From Dyadobacter soli (lineage in GTDB: Bacteria > Bacteroidota > Bacteroidia > Cytophagales > Spirosomataceae): a stretch of 64,000 bases of DNA. Position 1 is the first letter of the stretch. Each line of letters begins with the position of its first letter. The notes below the pieces were generated by a model that worked only from the letters and a program-made list of their open reading frames with translations, was not told the DNA's origin and did no database searches. Shown in pieces: positions 1 through 8,222 of the stretch. Position numbers and translations under genes: made by a program. The stretch lies in NCBI RefSeq assembly GCF_900101885.1, contig NZ_FNAN01000002.1, forward strand, positions 434,001-498,000, read 5' to 3'.

Positions 1-1062
1 AACATATTTCTGATCGTGCTCATTGATGAACGTCATGGCTGTGCCTTTTGATTCGGCGCGTGCTGTACGCCCTATACGGTGCACATAATCCTCGGGGTCG
101 CGGGGGACATCGTAGTTCACTACATGGCTGAGATTATCAATATCTATGCCGCGGGATAAGACGTCGGTCGCTACAAGAATCGGAAACTGCCGGTTCTTGA
201 AATCTCGCAGTACAATTTCACGTTCGCCCTGCTCGGAATCAGATGAAATACCATGCGCACCGAGGCCCAGTTTGCGCAATGCGCGCACGATCGGCTCCAC
301 GTTGGATTTGCGGGAAGTAAACAACACCATGCTGATATTTTCAACGCCTTTCAGCAAATGCATCAGCAACGGCAGCTTCTGCTCGTCCCTGGCAAGGTAA
401 AACTGCTGGTCGATCCGGTCGGCAGGACGGGAAACGGCAAGCCTGATCTCCTCGGGGTCTTTCAGAATGCGCTTTGCCAGGTCGCCGATTTTGGGAGGCA
501 TAGTGGCCGAGAACATCAATGTCTGCCTTTCATTCGGCAGATAGCTCATAATTTTCAGGATATCGCCCAGGAAACCCATATCCAGCATACGATCGGCCTC
601 GTCGAGGACCAGATGCCGCAAGTCGCGGAAATGCACGTAGCCGAGCTGCAAATGCGCAATAAGCCGACCCGGGGTTGCGATGATAATGTCGGCACCCTGT
701 GTCAATGCCTTTTTCTGCTGGTCCCACTCGGGGCCTTTGTTACCGCCATACACGGCAATGCTGGTAGCTCCGACGAAATACCCCAGCCCTTGAATCTGCT
801 GGTCGATCTGCACGGCCAATTCGCGGGTAGGCACCAAAATCAATGCACCGGTGTGTTCGTTGGCCTCGTGGGCTACTTTGTCGAGAATGGGGATCAGGTA
901 CGCGGCCGTTTTGCCGGTTCCCGTTTGTGCGCAGGCGAGCAAATCTTTGCCGCTGAGAATGTGTGGTATAGCCTGCTCCTGGATAGGCGTTGCCTGTTGG
1001 TAGTTCATGGAATCCACGGCGTTTAGCACGTCTTCGTGGAGTTCAAATTCGTTGAAATTCAA
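1..1062 (-). CDS. DEAD-box ATP-dependent RNA helicase, RhlE-like (3' part outside window)
   Basis: The minus-strand frame is open from 1062 to the window edge (354 codons, no stop). It shows a Q motif (ATPIQEQAIP, about residues 24-33), Walker A AQTGTGKT (45-52), DEAD near 153, SAT near 184 and the motif VI stretch HRIGRTAR near 330. This is the complete two-domain core of a DEAD-box helicase, and only the C-terminal tail is missing. Family members unwind short RNA duplexes in ribosome assembly, mRNA turnover and cold adaptation. The first usable start is TTG at 1062, giving (M)NFNEFELHEDV; a TGA lies two codons upstream and the next in-frame ATG (codon 19) would remove part of the Q region. 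RhlE rather than another subgroup is a judgement from overall resemblance. Confidence 0.93.
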   Translation of the reverse strand, partial: MNFNEFELHEDVLNAVDSMNYQQATPIQEQAIPHILSGKDLLACAQTGTGKTAAYLIPILDKVAHEANEHTGALILVPTRELAVQIDQQIQGLGYFVGATSIAVYGGNKGPEWDQQKKALTQGADIIIATPGRLIAHLQLGYVHFRDLRHLVLDEADRMLDMGFLGDILKIMSYLPNERQTLMFSATMPPKIGDLAKRILKDPEEIRLAVSRPADRIDQQFYLARDEQKLPLLMHLLKGVENISMVLFTSRKSNVEPIVRALRKLGLGAHGISSDSEQGEREIVLRDFKNRQFPILVATDVLSRGIDIDNLSHVVNYDVPRDPEDYVHRIGRTARAESKGTAMTFINEHDQKYV

Positions 1063-1159
1063 AATTCAGCTTTTAAAATCTGCAAATCCGTTGATTTACA
1101 GACATGTTATAGATATAGCTGACCTTGATTTTCCCAGTCAGCAAACCGCTCGATTTGAA

Positions 1160-1190
1160 CAAATATAACCAATTAGTGCTAAAACGACAA
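1160..1190 (-). promoter_or_regulatory. Promoter of the DEAD-box helicase gene
   Basis: On the minus strand, TTG (1190-1188) is followed after 20 bases by TATATTTG (1167-1160), an exact match to the Bacteroidota TTG-N19..21-TAnnTTTG promoter. The predicted leader of about 90 bases contains the inverted repeat GCTGAC/GTCAGC (1118-1123 with 1137-1142) and a smaller AAATC/GATTT stem near 1084-1096. Confidence 0.6.
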
Positions 1191-1210
1191 GAAAGGTGTG
1201 AAAGGATTAT

Positions 1211-1272
1211 GTCAGGTGTAGGCATTTTTAGTCAGGCGTAGTGATCCCTGACAACACCTGGCAACGCCTGAC
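1211..1272. repeat. Cluster of GTCAGGYGT direct and inverted repeats
   Basis: GTCAGGTGTA (1211-1220) and GTCAGGCGTA (1231-1240) are direct repeats starting 20 bases apart. They are followed by inverted partners CCTGAC (1247-1252), ACACCTG (1254-1260) and ACGCCTGAC (1264-1272). The last is a perfect 9-base complement of 1231-1239. The cluster lies just past the stop of the YdeI-like gene and upstream of the helicase promoter. There is no T tract, so it is not a typical intrinsic terminator. An operator or a structured 3' end are both possible. Confidence 0.5.
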
Positions 1273-1278
1273 CAAACC

Positions 1279-1755
1279 TTACACGATGCGCCCGTTTTTC
1301 AGCCTGTCGGTCATCATAATAGACCGATCGATGCGCACCTGGACGGATTTTGCGCTGGCAATGTAGTGGATAATGGCCCGCTGGTTCACGGGCTTGGCAT
1401 GCTGAAAAAGGCGGTTCGCCTCTTCGTCCTGGGCTAACAATTCCTGTAATTCTTCCGGCATATCGCGGCCGTATTCGCTGTCGTCTTTCCGGACAGTCGC
1501 GTGGAGCTTTTGGCCTAAAACCAATTTTCCCTGCTGGCGCAGTTGCGTCGCCACATTAATATAGAAGCCTCCCCCACCCTTCGGCCGGATCGCGCATTGG
1601 AAATGCACCATACCGTTGATCACGCAACGCACACGCGCGGGCTTACGCCCCTCGGTGAACTGCGCGGCCACTTCGTCGGGTACCATCATATAAAATTCGC
1701 CTCCCTTTTTGGGGAGGCGTTCCAGTATCGATTCAAAATGTACTTCTTCTTCCAT
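1279..1755 (-). CDS. DUF1905 / YdeI-OmpD-associated family protein
   Basis: This 158-residue soluble protein has a DUF1905-type beta-barrel region at about residues 3-90 (including FYMMVPDEVAAQF and FYINVATQLR). A C-terminal helical segment follows (about 95-150, with LLAQDEEANRLFQ and AIIHYIASAKS) that resembles the YdeI/OmdA family. The biochemical role of these proteins is not established; some relatives are annotated as bacteriocin-protection proteins. It has no signal peptide. It starts 15 bases after the stop of the DUF1080 gene on the same strand, so the two probably share a transcript. The repeat cluster 1211-1272 follows its stop codon. Confidence 0.75.
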   Translation of the reverse strand: MEEEVHFESILERLPKKGGEFYMMVPDEVAAQFTEGRKPARVRCVINGMVHFQCAIRPKGGGGFYINVATQLRQQGKLVLGQKLHATVRKDDSEYGRDMPEELQELLAQDEEANRLFQHAKPVNQRAIIHYIASAKSVQVRIDRSIMMTDRLKNGRIV

Positions 1756-1770
1756 GGGAAGCGAATGCTT

Positions 1771-2412
1771 TTACTCGGTCAATGGACGAACCTGAATGTC
1801 TTTGTAATACACCACACTCTTCGGATCGTGCGCCTGCAATGCAAATGTACCTTGTTTCAGGAATTTATTCTTCATTTCGCCCTGGCGTTTGTCCACGTCG
1901 GTTTCTTCGTAATCCACTACCACTTTGTCGTTGATCTTAATGGTAATATGCTTGCCTTCCACTTTCACGTATTCGGTATACCACTCATTGTCTTTCACGT
2001 AAGTTTCCTTCACATCAACCACATTATAAAGGCTGCCGGTGCGCTTGTAGTCGGTATGCGACTGGTTCACCTGCACTTCATAGCCTTGCGACGGCCAGCC
2101 GTCCTCCTGGTAGGTAGTGTGAATGAAAATTCCGGAGTTCGAGCCCGGTGTCGTTTTCACCTGCGCCTTGAACTCGAAATTCTTGAACATATGGTTCTTG
2201 ATAGGTCCTTCATAAAAAAGGTGCGCACGCGGCCCGGCCACTTTAATGGTACCGTCCTCGATCGAAAAGGAGCTCGCATTCGCCCCGATTTTCCAACCGG
2301 TTAAATCTTTTCCATTGAACAGGCTGATCCACCCGTCCTGTGCGTGTGCAGAAATTCCAAGGGCAATGCTCAGCAAAACGGCGCTGCAAAAAACATGCAT
2401 TAGTCTTTTCAT
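1771..2412 (-). CDS. Secreted DUF1080 (3-keto-disaccharide hydrolase fold) protein
   Basis: This 213-residue protein has a type I signal peptide (MKRLMHVFCSAVLLSIALG.. ending AHAQ, about residues 1-25). One DUF1080 domain follows, opening with the family hallmark WISLFNGKDLTGWK. Further marks are the concanavalin-like core segment SGIFIHTTY and the C-terminal strand YYKDIQVRPL. DUF1080 proteins of Bacteroidota act in the periplasm or at the surface on carbohydrates, and some are reported to hydrolyse 3-keto-glycosides. The substrate here cannot be told. It is the first gene of a probable two-gene minus-strand operon with the YdeI-like protein. No exact promoter was seen in the 190 bases upstream. 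Confidence 0.85.
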   Translation of the reverse strand: MKRLMHVFCSAVLLSIALGISAHAQDGWISLFNGKDLTGWKIGANASSFSIEDGTIKVAGPRAHLFYEGPIKNHMFKNFEFKAQVKTTPGSNSGIFIHTTYQEDGWPSQGYEVQVNQSHTDYKRTGSLYNVVDVKETYVKDNEWYTEYVKVEGKHITIKINDKVVVDYEETDVDKRQGEMKNKFLKQGTFALQAHDPKSVVYYKDIQVRPLTE

Positions 2413-2549
2413 AAAAATTCCGGTTTGTTAGTTCAAAAAGGTGGTTTGTGAAAATCGGTTAACGAGTAAGTAAACCGCAAACACCCAAAAACTACTGATT
2501 CTTCACATAAAGTTTACCCACCGGAGGGCAACCTTCGGACGCATTTTGT

Positions 2550-2590
2550 GGTTGTAATGAGCCGGGTAACGCTCCGCGGCTCCCGCAACC
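2550..2590 (+). other. Hairpin in the leader of the ABC exporter gene
   Basis: GGTTG (2550-2554) pairs with CAACC (2586-2590), and the inner GAGCCG (2559-2564) pairs with CGGCTC (2577-2582), with unpaired bases between the helices. It ends 12 bases before the start codon of the ABC gene, so it would lie in its 5' untranslated region. No function can be assigned. Confidence 0.3.
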
Positions 2591-2602
2591 ATCAGTTTTA
2601 GC

Positions 2603-4375
2603 ATGAAAAACCCCTACTTATCCCTGCTTGCCACCGCCTGGCGCTATGCCCGGCAACAACGCGGCCGCTACCTGCTCGTCTACGGAATGTTTGTGATGGC
2701 CAACCTCGTGCTGGCGGCCCACCCGCTGCTGTACGGCTGGTTTATCCAGTCCATTCAACAGGATGCGGAAGGCACCTTGCGCAACGTGTGGGTGTACGGG
2801 GGTGCATACCTGGGCCTGGTCCTGCTCGAATGGGCGTTCCACGGGCCCGCACGTGTGATGGAGCGCAAACTGGCATTCGACCTGAGCCGCAACTTCCTCG
2901 ACGAACTGTATCACCAGGCATTGCATTTGCCCATCCGCTGGCACCAGGACCACCACAGCGGCGCGACGATCAACCGTATCCGCAAAGCCTATGAAGCATT
3001 GAAGGACTTTTTCCAGAACGGCTTCATGTTCCTGCATGCATTTGCCAAATTCATCTTCTCGTTCATCGCGATCATCTGGTTTTCGCCACTTTTCGGTGCG
3101 ATAGGCGTGCTTATCGGCATCATTAATGTGTATGTGATATTCCGATTTGATAAACCATTCATCAAAGCACTCGACGAATCGAATGAGAAGGAGCACGTCG
3201 TTTCTTCCACCTTGTTCGACAGCCTTTCCAACATCATCACGGTCATCACATTAAGGCTTGAAAAAAGGATGAAAATCAGCCTGATGAACAAAGTCGCCGA
3301 TGTATTTCCACCTTTCCGGCGATCGGTTACGATTAACGAATGGAAATGGTTCGTGGCCAGCGTATTCATCGGCATTATCTACGTTGTGGTTACCATCGGC
3401 TATGTATACCAGCACTATATACCCGGCGAGGTGTTTCTCGTGGGCGGACTCGTGACCCTGCTGAGCTATGTGAACCAGTTTACTTCGGTATTCCAGGACA
3501 TTGCCTGGCAGTACACCGAGATCATCCGCTACAACACCGAAGTACAAACCGCCCGGGCCATCGGCGAGGCTTACCGCGAGCACCACCGCGTCGACGAAGC
3601 CGGCGACCTCCCCGAAAACTGGCAGGAGATCCATATCAGCAACCTCAATTTCTCACACGGCGAGGTCTATGACGCCAAAAGCCAGGGCCACAGTCTCCAC
3701 GGCCTCGATATCCGCATTCGACGCGGCCAGCGCATTGCATTCATCGGCGAAAGCGGCAGCGGTAAAAGTACGCTCCTCGCATTGCTGAGAGGCCTGTATC
3801 AACTCGAAAAGGACGTGAAAGTAACCGTCGACGGCCAAAACGAAGCCGCCATCGAAATGCTCGCCGACCAGGTAACGCTCTTCCCGCAGGACCCTGAAAT
3901 TTTTGAAAACACGATTGCCTACAACATCACCCTCGGCCTGCCCTTCGAGGACAGCGACATTATGCAAGTCTGCGAAACCGCGCATTTCGCCGATGTGGTC
4001 GACAAACTGCCGAAAGGCCTCGAATCCAGCATCCAGGAAAAGGGTGTGAACCTCTCCGGCGGACAAAAGCAACGCCTCGCCCTCGCACGCGGCATCCTCG
4101 CGGCGCGCACAAGCGACATCGTACTTCTCGACGAGCCTACCAGCAGCATTGACCCGAAGACGGAGGCGATGATTTATGATAAGATGTTTGCGGAGTTTCG
4201 CGGCAAAGCAGTGGTATCGACCCTGCACCGCCTTCACTTGCTGGCTAAATTCGACTACGTGTACATTCTCCGCGACGGCTACCTGATAGACGAGGGCACA
4301 TTCGATGATCTTTACCGGAACAGTCCCGTGTTTCAGGACTTGTGGCAGCATCAGGAAACGTTGAGCCGGACCTAA
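2603..4375 (+). CDS. ABC exporter, fused permease and ATPase
   Basis: This 590-residue half-transporter has an N-terminal transmembrane domain (about residues 15-315; helices near 22-45, 60-80, 145-180 and 250-295). The ATPase domain follows from about residue 340. Walker A is GESGSGKST (about 383-391), the Q-loop is LFPQDPEIFE, the ABC signature is LSGGQKQR (about 484-491), Walker B is DIVLLDEPTSSID (about 502-514) and the switch histidine is in STLHRLH. Such exporters work as dimers at the inner membrane, moving lipids, drugs or peptides. The substrate is unknown. It lies just upstream of the EPS locus, but a hairpin and a new promoter follow it, so a role in EPS export is not implied. Confidence 0.9.
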   Translation: MKNPYLSLLATAWRYARQQRGRYLLVYGMFVMANLVLAAHPLLYGWFIQSIQQDAEGTLRNVWVYGGAYLGLVLLEWAFHGPARVMERKLAFDLSRNFLDELYHQALHLPIRWHQDHHSGATINRIRKAYEALKDFFQNGFMFLHAFAKFIFSFIAIIWFSPLFGAIGVLIGIINVYVIFRFDKPFIKALDESNEKEHVVSSTLFDSLSNIITVITLRLEKRMKISLMNKVADVFPPFRRSVTINEWKWFVASVFIGIIYVVVTIGYVYQHYIPGEVFLVGGLVTLLSYVNQFTSVFQDIAWQYTEIIRYNTEVQTARAIGEAYREHHRVDEAGDLPENWQEIHISNLNFSHGEVYDAKSQGHSLHGLDIRIRRGQRIAFIGESGSGKSTLLALLRGLYQLEKDVKVTVDGQNEAAIEMLADQVTLFPQDPEIFENTIAYNITLGLPFEDSDIMQVCETAHFADVVDKLPKGLESSIQEKGVNLSGGQKQRLALARGILAARTSDIVLLDEPTSSIDPKTEAMIYDKMFAEFRGKAVVSTLHRLHLLAKFDYVYILRDGYLIDEGTFDDLYRNSPVFQDLWQHQETLSRT

Positions 4376-4395
4376 ATGTGGCGGATTAACCACAT
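4376..4395 (+). other. Small inverted repeat after the ABC exporter gene
   Basis: ATGTGG (4376-4381) and CCACAT (4390-4395) flank an 8-base loop right after the stop codon. The stem is short and has no clear T tract, so terminator function is weakly supported. Eleven bases upstream is AACGTTGAG (4357-4365), the exact complement of the box found before many EPS genes. Confidence 0.35.
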
Positions 4396-4460
4396 GTTAA
4401 CAATTTGACAAATTTTGCCATAAAACTAGTTGGATGCCTTAACAATGCCGCCTAGTTTCC

Positions 4461-4468
4461 TATATTTG
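4461..4468 (+). promoter_or_regulatory. -7 element upstream of the first EPS gene
   Basis: TATATTTG matches the Bacteroidota -7 consensus TAnnTTTG. The -33 position 19 bases upstream reads TTA (4439-4441) instead of TTG. Transcription would start around 4473-4475, at the beginning of the ACTCAACGTT box. Confidence 0.5.
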
Positions 4469-4474
4469 GGTAAG

Positions 4475-4484
4475 ACTCAACGTT
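4475..4484 (+). promoter_or_regulatory. ACTCAACGTT box, copy 1 (before Wzi-like gene 1)
   Basis: Exact ACTCAACGTT, 6 bases before the ATG at 4491. It is the first of about twelve copies placed directly before start codons in the EPS locus. Confidence 0.6.
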
Positions 4485-4490
4485 ATCTTA

Positions 4491-5903
4491 ATGAAAATAA
4501 GCCTATTACTACTTTTTTTTGTATTATTCTGCCTTCCGGGCTTTTCACAGAATGCTTCATTAAAATTTAGTCTTCAAGCCGAGGGATCCGTCACTTCCAA
4601 TGATGTCGTCCCATTCTGGATGCGCAGTAACCAGTTTGGAAGCGTCCCGCTTTCCGGTGTGGCTGCCGGGTTCACCGCCAAAGCAGAAAAAAGTTATAGT
4701 TCTTCCAAAAATCGCTTTTTCGACTGGGGCGCCGGTTTTGAAGGTCGGCTAAATGCGGGGAACCGGGTAAATGCGTTACTCATTCAAGGTTATGGCAAAG
4801 TAAAGCTCGGCGCCTTCCAAATTCGCGGCGGACGGTACCGGGAAACCATCGGGCTGGCCGATACATTGCTCTCATCGGGCAGCTTCTCCGTTTCCGGCAA
4901 TGCATTGGGTGTTCCTAAAATAGAGCTCTCCGTTCCAGAATTTTACAGTATCCCAATTCTTAAAAAATTTATTGCTGTCAAGGGAAGCTATTCACATGGC
5001 TGGATGGGCACCCTGCCTATCCATTTTCCATACCGCCAGGTAAATGAAGCGAAAACCTATCTGCACCAGAAATCACTCTATCTTCGGTTTGGGACTCCCT
5101 CATCAAAATTGAAAGTTTACGCAGGGCTGAACGACAATGTGCAGTGGGGAAACAACAAGAAAATTTTCTCCAAAAACGAGTTCACGCTTTCTCCCTGGGA
5201 GGAATATACCTACGTTGTTTTAAGCAAACGGTTCGAATATTCACAAGTCGGCAACCACCTCGGTTCGCTGGATTTGGGACTTACCTACGATACGCCCTCC
5301 ATGACCATTATGGTCTACCGTCAGAACTTTTTCGACAAGGATGGCCTGAAACACCTGGCCAATGCCGCTGATGGACTGAATGGTATCAGTTTTACCTCGA
5401 AAAGCCCGGATAATGAACGTTTTCGCCTCAAAAAGGTCGTATTTGAAACAGTTTACACCAAAAACCAGGCAGCCGACGCCGTGAAAAGGCTCGGACTGCT
5501 GGGTTACGAGGATTATTACAATAATTATATCTACCGCGAAGGCTGGTCGTACCATGGCCAGGCGCTTGGAATGCCGCTGATCACCACCACATTGGACGGA
5601 AAAGGCGATTTACCAAGGAACGAGCAGGAATATTTTATCAACAATAGACTACTGGCCTTCCACGGCGCGGCGTCGGCCAGCTCCAAATCATGGTCAACCC
5701 TCCTAAAACTAACATATTCAATGAATTATGGCACATTTTCGACTCAAAAGCAGTTCGGTAACCGAACGCAATTTTCGGGTTACGCGGAAGTACGCAAAGC
5801 ATTCAGGCACGGTTTTAGTCTGGGATTGGCGGCGGCGCTGGATGCCGGTGATGTAATGCCTTCCTCCGTGGGAGTGCTCACCAAGCTGGCAAAATCCTTT
5901 TAA
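4491..5903 (+). CDS. Wzi-family capsule/EPS assembly outer-membrane protein, copy 1
   Basis: This 470-residue protein has a signal peptide (about 1-20, cleavage near GFSQ). Its beta-rich body is typical of the Bacteroidota capsule-assembly Wzi family. The conserved N-terminal stretch contains VPFWMRSNQFGSVPL (about 41-55), and a later mark is DYYNNYIYREGWSY (about 342-355). Wzi proteins are outer-membrane beta-barrels that help anchor or assemble surface polysaccharide. The next gene is a clear paralogue with matching blocks across its whole length. This is the first gene of the EPS locus and is preceded by its own -7 element and the ACTCAACGTT box. Whether the paralogues form a pair or handle different polymers cannot be told. 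Confidence 0.85.
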   Translation: MKISLLLLFFVLFCLPGFSQNASLKFSLQAEGSVTSNDVVPFWMRSNQFGSVPLSGVAAGFTAKAEKSYSSSKNRFFDWGAGFEGRLNAGNRVNALLIQGYGKVKLGAFQIRGGRYRETIGLADTLLSSGSFSVSGNALGVPKIELSVPEFYSIPILKKFIAVKGSYSHGWMGTLPIHFPYRQVNEAKTYLHQKSLYLRFGTPSSKLKVYAGLNDNVQWGNNKKIFSKNEFTLSPWEEYTYVVLSKRFEYSQVGNHLGSLDLGLTYDTPSMTIMVYRQNFFDKDGLKHLANAADGLNGISFTSKSPDNERFRLKKVVFETVYTKNQAADAVKRLGLLGYEDYYNNYIYREGWSYHGQALGMPLITTTLDGKGDLPRNEQEYFINNRLLAFHGAASASSKSWSTLLKLTYSMNYGTFSTQKQFGNRTQFSGYAEVRKAFRHGFSLGLAAALDAGDVMPSSVGVLTKLAKSF

Positions 5904-5952
5904 GCGCTCTGAATTGTTCAAGGAATAATTCAAACCGACCACCTCTCAATAA

Positions 5953-5982
5953 TTGGATTATTGACCGGAGTCAGTAACTTTG
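5953..5982 (+). promoter_or_regulatory. Promoter of Wzi-like gene 2
   Basis: TTG (5953-5955), a 19-base spacer and TAACTTTG (5975-5982) fit the TTG-N19-TAnnTTTG promoter. The ACTCAACGTA box begins 5 bases after the -7 element, so it would lie at the very 5' end of this transcript. Confidence 0.6.
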
Positions 5983-5987
5983 CTTGT

Positions 5988-5997
5988 ACTCAACGTA
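5988..5997 (+). promoter_or_regulatory. ACTCAACGTA box, copy 2 (before Wzi-like gene 2)
   Basis: ACTCAACGTA, 4 bases before the ATG at 6002. Confidence 0.6.
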
Positions 5998-6001
5998 AAA
6001 C

Positions 6002-7468
6002 ATGAAAAAAATACTGATAGCACTTGTGTGCTTAACCCCCCTCCTTGAAGCTAAGGCCCAATTCCCATACGTCCGATTCGGCCTTGAAGGCCAGGCCGGC
6101 TACACATCCAACGACCAGGTTCCCTTCTGGATGCGCTCCAATCAATTCGGAAGTGTTCCACTGTCAGGCGCTTCGGCAAGTCTGATAGGCAGTGCACGCG
6201 TGGATTACGATACTTCCCGCACCAAACTTTTCGACTGGGGCGCAGGCGTCCAGGTGCGCGGCAACGCAGGAAAAGGCTCCAATCTGACGCTCATCGAAGG
6301 ATACGGAAAGCTTCGCATCGGGATATTCCAACTGCAAGGCGGACGTATCAAACAAGTAATGGGATTATCGGACACATTGCTGACGTCCGGAAATTACGCA
6401 ATCTCAGGCAATGCACTGGGAATCCCCAAAGTCGAGATTTCGATTCCAGAATATTACGCCATCCCGTTTTTGGGACGATTTGTGGCATTTAAGGGCAATT
6501 TCGCGCACGGTTGGATCGGGAAGACGCCGGTGCAATACGGAGATACCAATATGACGACAACGCAGTTCCACCAGAAGTCGCTTTACGTGCGACTCGGGAA
6601 GCCGGCGAGCAAGCTGAAACTGTATGGCGGGTTTAATCACCAGGTGTTTTTTGGGGATGAAAAATATGTGTGGTCCGAACGTAGTTTCCGCAACAAGAAG
6701 TTCAACCTCTCCGAATGGAAAACCTATGAATACATTGTCCTGGGAAAAGTCTGGAATTGGAGCAAGGTCGGAAACCATATAGGCTCCATTGACCTGGGCC
6801 TGGAATACGCCCTGAAAAATTCACGGCTTTTGATATACCGGCAGACATTCTATGAAGTAGGCGGACTAGCCCACCTGTCCAACGTCATGGACGGCCTTCA
6901 CGGGATAAGCCTTACCAATACCAGGACCGACAGCAAACGTGTAAAATGGAATAAGCTTCTGCTGGAAGTGCTCCTGACTAAAAATCAGGGCGGCGAGACC
7001 TGGTCGAAAGTAACGCCGTCGGGTGATGAAGATTATTACAACAATTACATGTATACGGAAGGCTGGTCTTACAACGGAACGGGCCTTGGCAATCCGCTGA
7101 TTACTGCCCAGAAGGATATGCGTCCGGGCCAGCCTCATTACCCGAAGGATTATTTCGCCAACAACCGTGTGATTGCCTTTCACGCCGGGGGGGATGTCGA
7201 CTTTAACGAGTGGAACATGCTCGCGAGGCTGACCTACTCGATCAACTACGGAACCTTCGGGACCAGCCCGCAGGGACACACCACCGGTGAAACACACACG
7301 CAACCCATATATGGTTTCTTCGAACCTACCAACCAGTTTTCCGGCTTTGTGGAGGTCGGACGGGCTTTGAAAAACAACATGAGAGTTTCCGGGACAGCGG
7401 CGCTGGACCAGGGAAGATTGCTTAATAATTCGTTCGGATTGCAACTTAAGCTGTCCAAAACATTCTGA
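6002..7468 (+). CDS. Wzi-family capsule/EPS assembly outer-membrane protein, copy 2
   Basis: This 488-residue paralogue of the preceding protein has a signal peptide (about 1-19, cleavage near AKAQ). It carries the same hallmark block VPFWMRSNQFGSVPLSG near residues 41-57 and the same DYYNNYMYTEGWSY block near 343-356. It differs by an insert close to the C-terminus (about residues 418-445, rich in Gly, Thr and His). The predicted location is the outer membrane, in polysaccharide assembly. It has its own promoter and box. The following phosphatase gene starts only 3 bases after its stop, so those two are co-transcribed and probably translationally linked. Confidence 0.85.
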   Translation: MKKILIALVCLTPLLEAKAQFPYVRFGLEGQAGYTSNDQVPFWMRSNQFGSVPLSGASASLIGSARVDYDTSRTKLFDWGAGVQVRGNAGKGSNLTLIEGYGKLRIGIFQLQGGRIKQVMGLSDTLLTSGNYAISGNALGIPKVEISIPEYYAIPFLGRFVAFKGNFAHGWIGKTPVQYGDTNMTTTQFHQKSLYVRLGKPASKLKLYGGFNHQVFFGDEKYVWSERSFRNKKFNLSEWKTYEYIVLGKVWNWSKVGNHIGSIDLGLEYALKNSRLLIYRQTFYEVGGLAHLSNVMDGLHGISLTNTRTDSKRVKWNKLLLEVLLTKNQGGETWSKVTPSGDEDYYNNYMYTEGWSYNGTGLGNPLITAQKDMRPGQPHYPKDYFANNRVIAFHAGGDVDFNEWNMLARLTYSINYGTFGTSPQGHTTGETHTQPIYGFFEPTNQFSGFVEVGRALKNNMRVSGTAALDQGRLLNNSFGLQLKLSKTF

Positions 7469-7471
7469 TTT

Positions 7472-8221
7472 ATGCTGAACTGGCTATTTGGAAAAGAGAA
7501 GTCGGTCGAACCGATTCAGTTGAACAGAATTGGCATCGACATTCATTCACACCTCATCCCGGGTATCGACGACGGTGCCCAGACGGTCGAAGAATCGATG
7601 GAGATGATCGTGAAGATGAAGTCGCTGGGCTACTCGCGGCTGGTAACGACCCCGCACGTAATTTGGGACTGTTACCGGAACACCCCTGCCATTATCATGG
7701 AAGGACTTCAAACCCTGAGGGCGGCCTGTTCCGCTGCCGGGATCGATATTCAAATCGATGCAGCCGCGGAGTACTTCCTCGACGAACATTTTGTAGAAAT
7801 GCTTCGCAATGGTGAGCAGCTATTGACCCTGCCCGGCAACCGGGTATTGGTGGAGCTCCCCTACTCGACACCCCTGATGAATACTTCGGAACTACTTTTC
7901 ACCATTATTGAGAAAGGTTATCAGCCGGTACTCGCTCACCCTGAGCGGTATACGTACTTTTATTCGGACCCGTCCATTTTCAGGAAGCTTGTCGACCAGG
8001 GATGTGAGTTGCAGGTCAATGCTCTTTCCCTCGGAAATTATTATGGGCCTAATGTAAATAAGATGGCCGAGTGGTTGCTTGAAAATCAATTGATTACATT
8101 TTTAGGCTCTGACGCTCATAAAATGGCACATTTGAACATGATCGCGAAAGGTGACAAGAACCGATGGCTGTCCAAATATCCGTTTCAGAATGAAAAACTT
8201 ATTGAAATCCTACAACCATAA
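7472..8221 (+). CDS. PHP-type tyrosine-protein phosphatase (CpsB/CapC family)
   Basis: This 249-residue cytoplasmic protein has a PHP-domain metallophosphatase pattern. It shows DIHSHLIPGIDDGAQ (about 23-37), TTPH (about 59-62), AAEYFLDEHF (about 90-99), LAHPERY (about 150-156) and the C-terminal GSDAHK (about 213-218). The His and Asp residues of these blocks bind the metals in CpsB/YwqE enzymes. These enzymes dephosphorylate the tyrosine-rich tail of the partner BY-kinase, and the kinase gene lies 1.1 kb downstream. The phosphorylation cycle controls polymerisation and export of EPS. There is no ACTCAACGTT box before this gene, consistent with coupling to the Wzi-like gene. Confidence 0.93.
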   Translation: MLNWLFGKEKSVEPIQLNRIGIDIHSHLIPGIDDGAQTVEESMEMIVKMKSLGYSRLVTTPHVIWDCYRNTPAIIMEGLQTLRAACSAAGIDIQIDAAAEYFLDEHFVEMLRNGEQLLTLPGNRVLVELPYSTPLMNTSELLFTIIEKGYQPVLAHPERYTYFYSDPSIFRKLVDQGCELQVNALSLGNYYGPNVNKMAEWLLENQLITFLGSDAHKMAHLNMIAKGDKNRWLSKYPFQNEKLIEILQP

Positions 8222-8222
8222 T

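Noticed and set aside
4475..5997. ACTCAACGTT as the initially transcribed part of a promoter
   Set aside because: The first two copies do follow a -7 element by 5-6 bases, but most other copies lack one at that distance, one is about 115 bases downstream of a promoter and one is inside a coding sequence. It was kept as an mRNA-level element instead.
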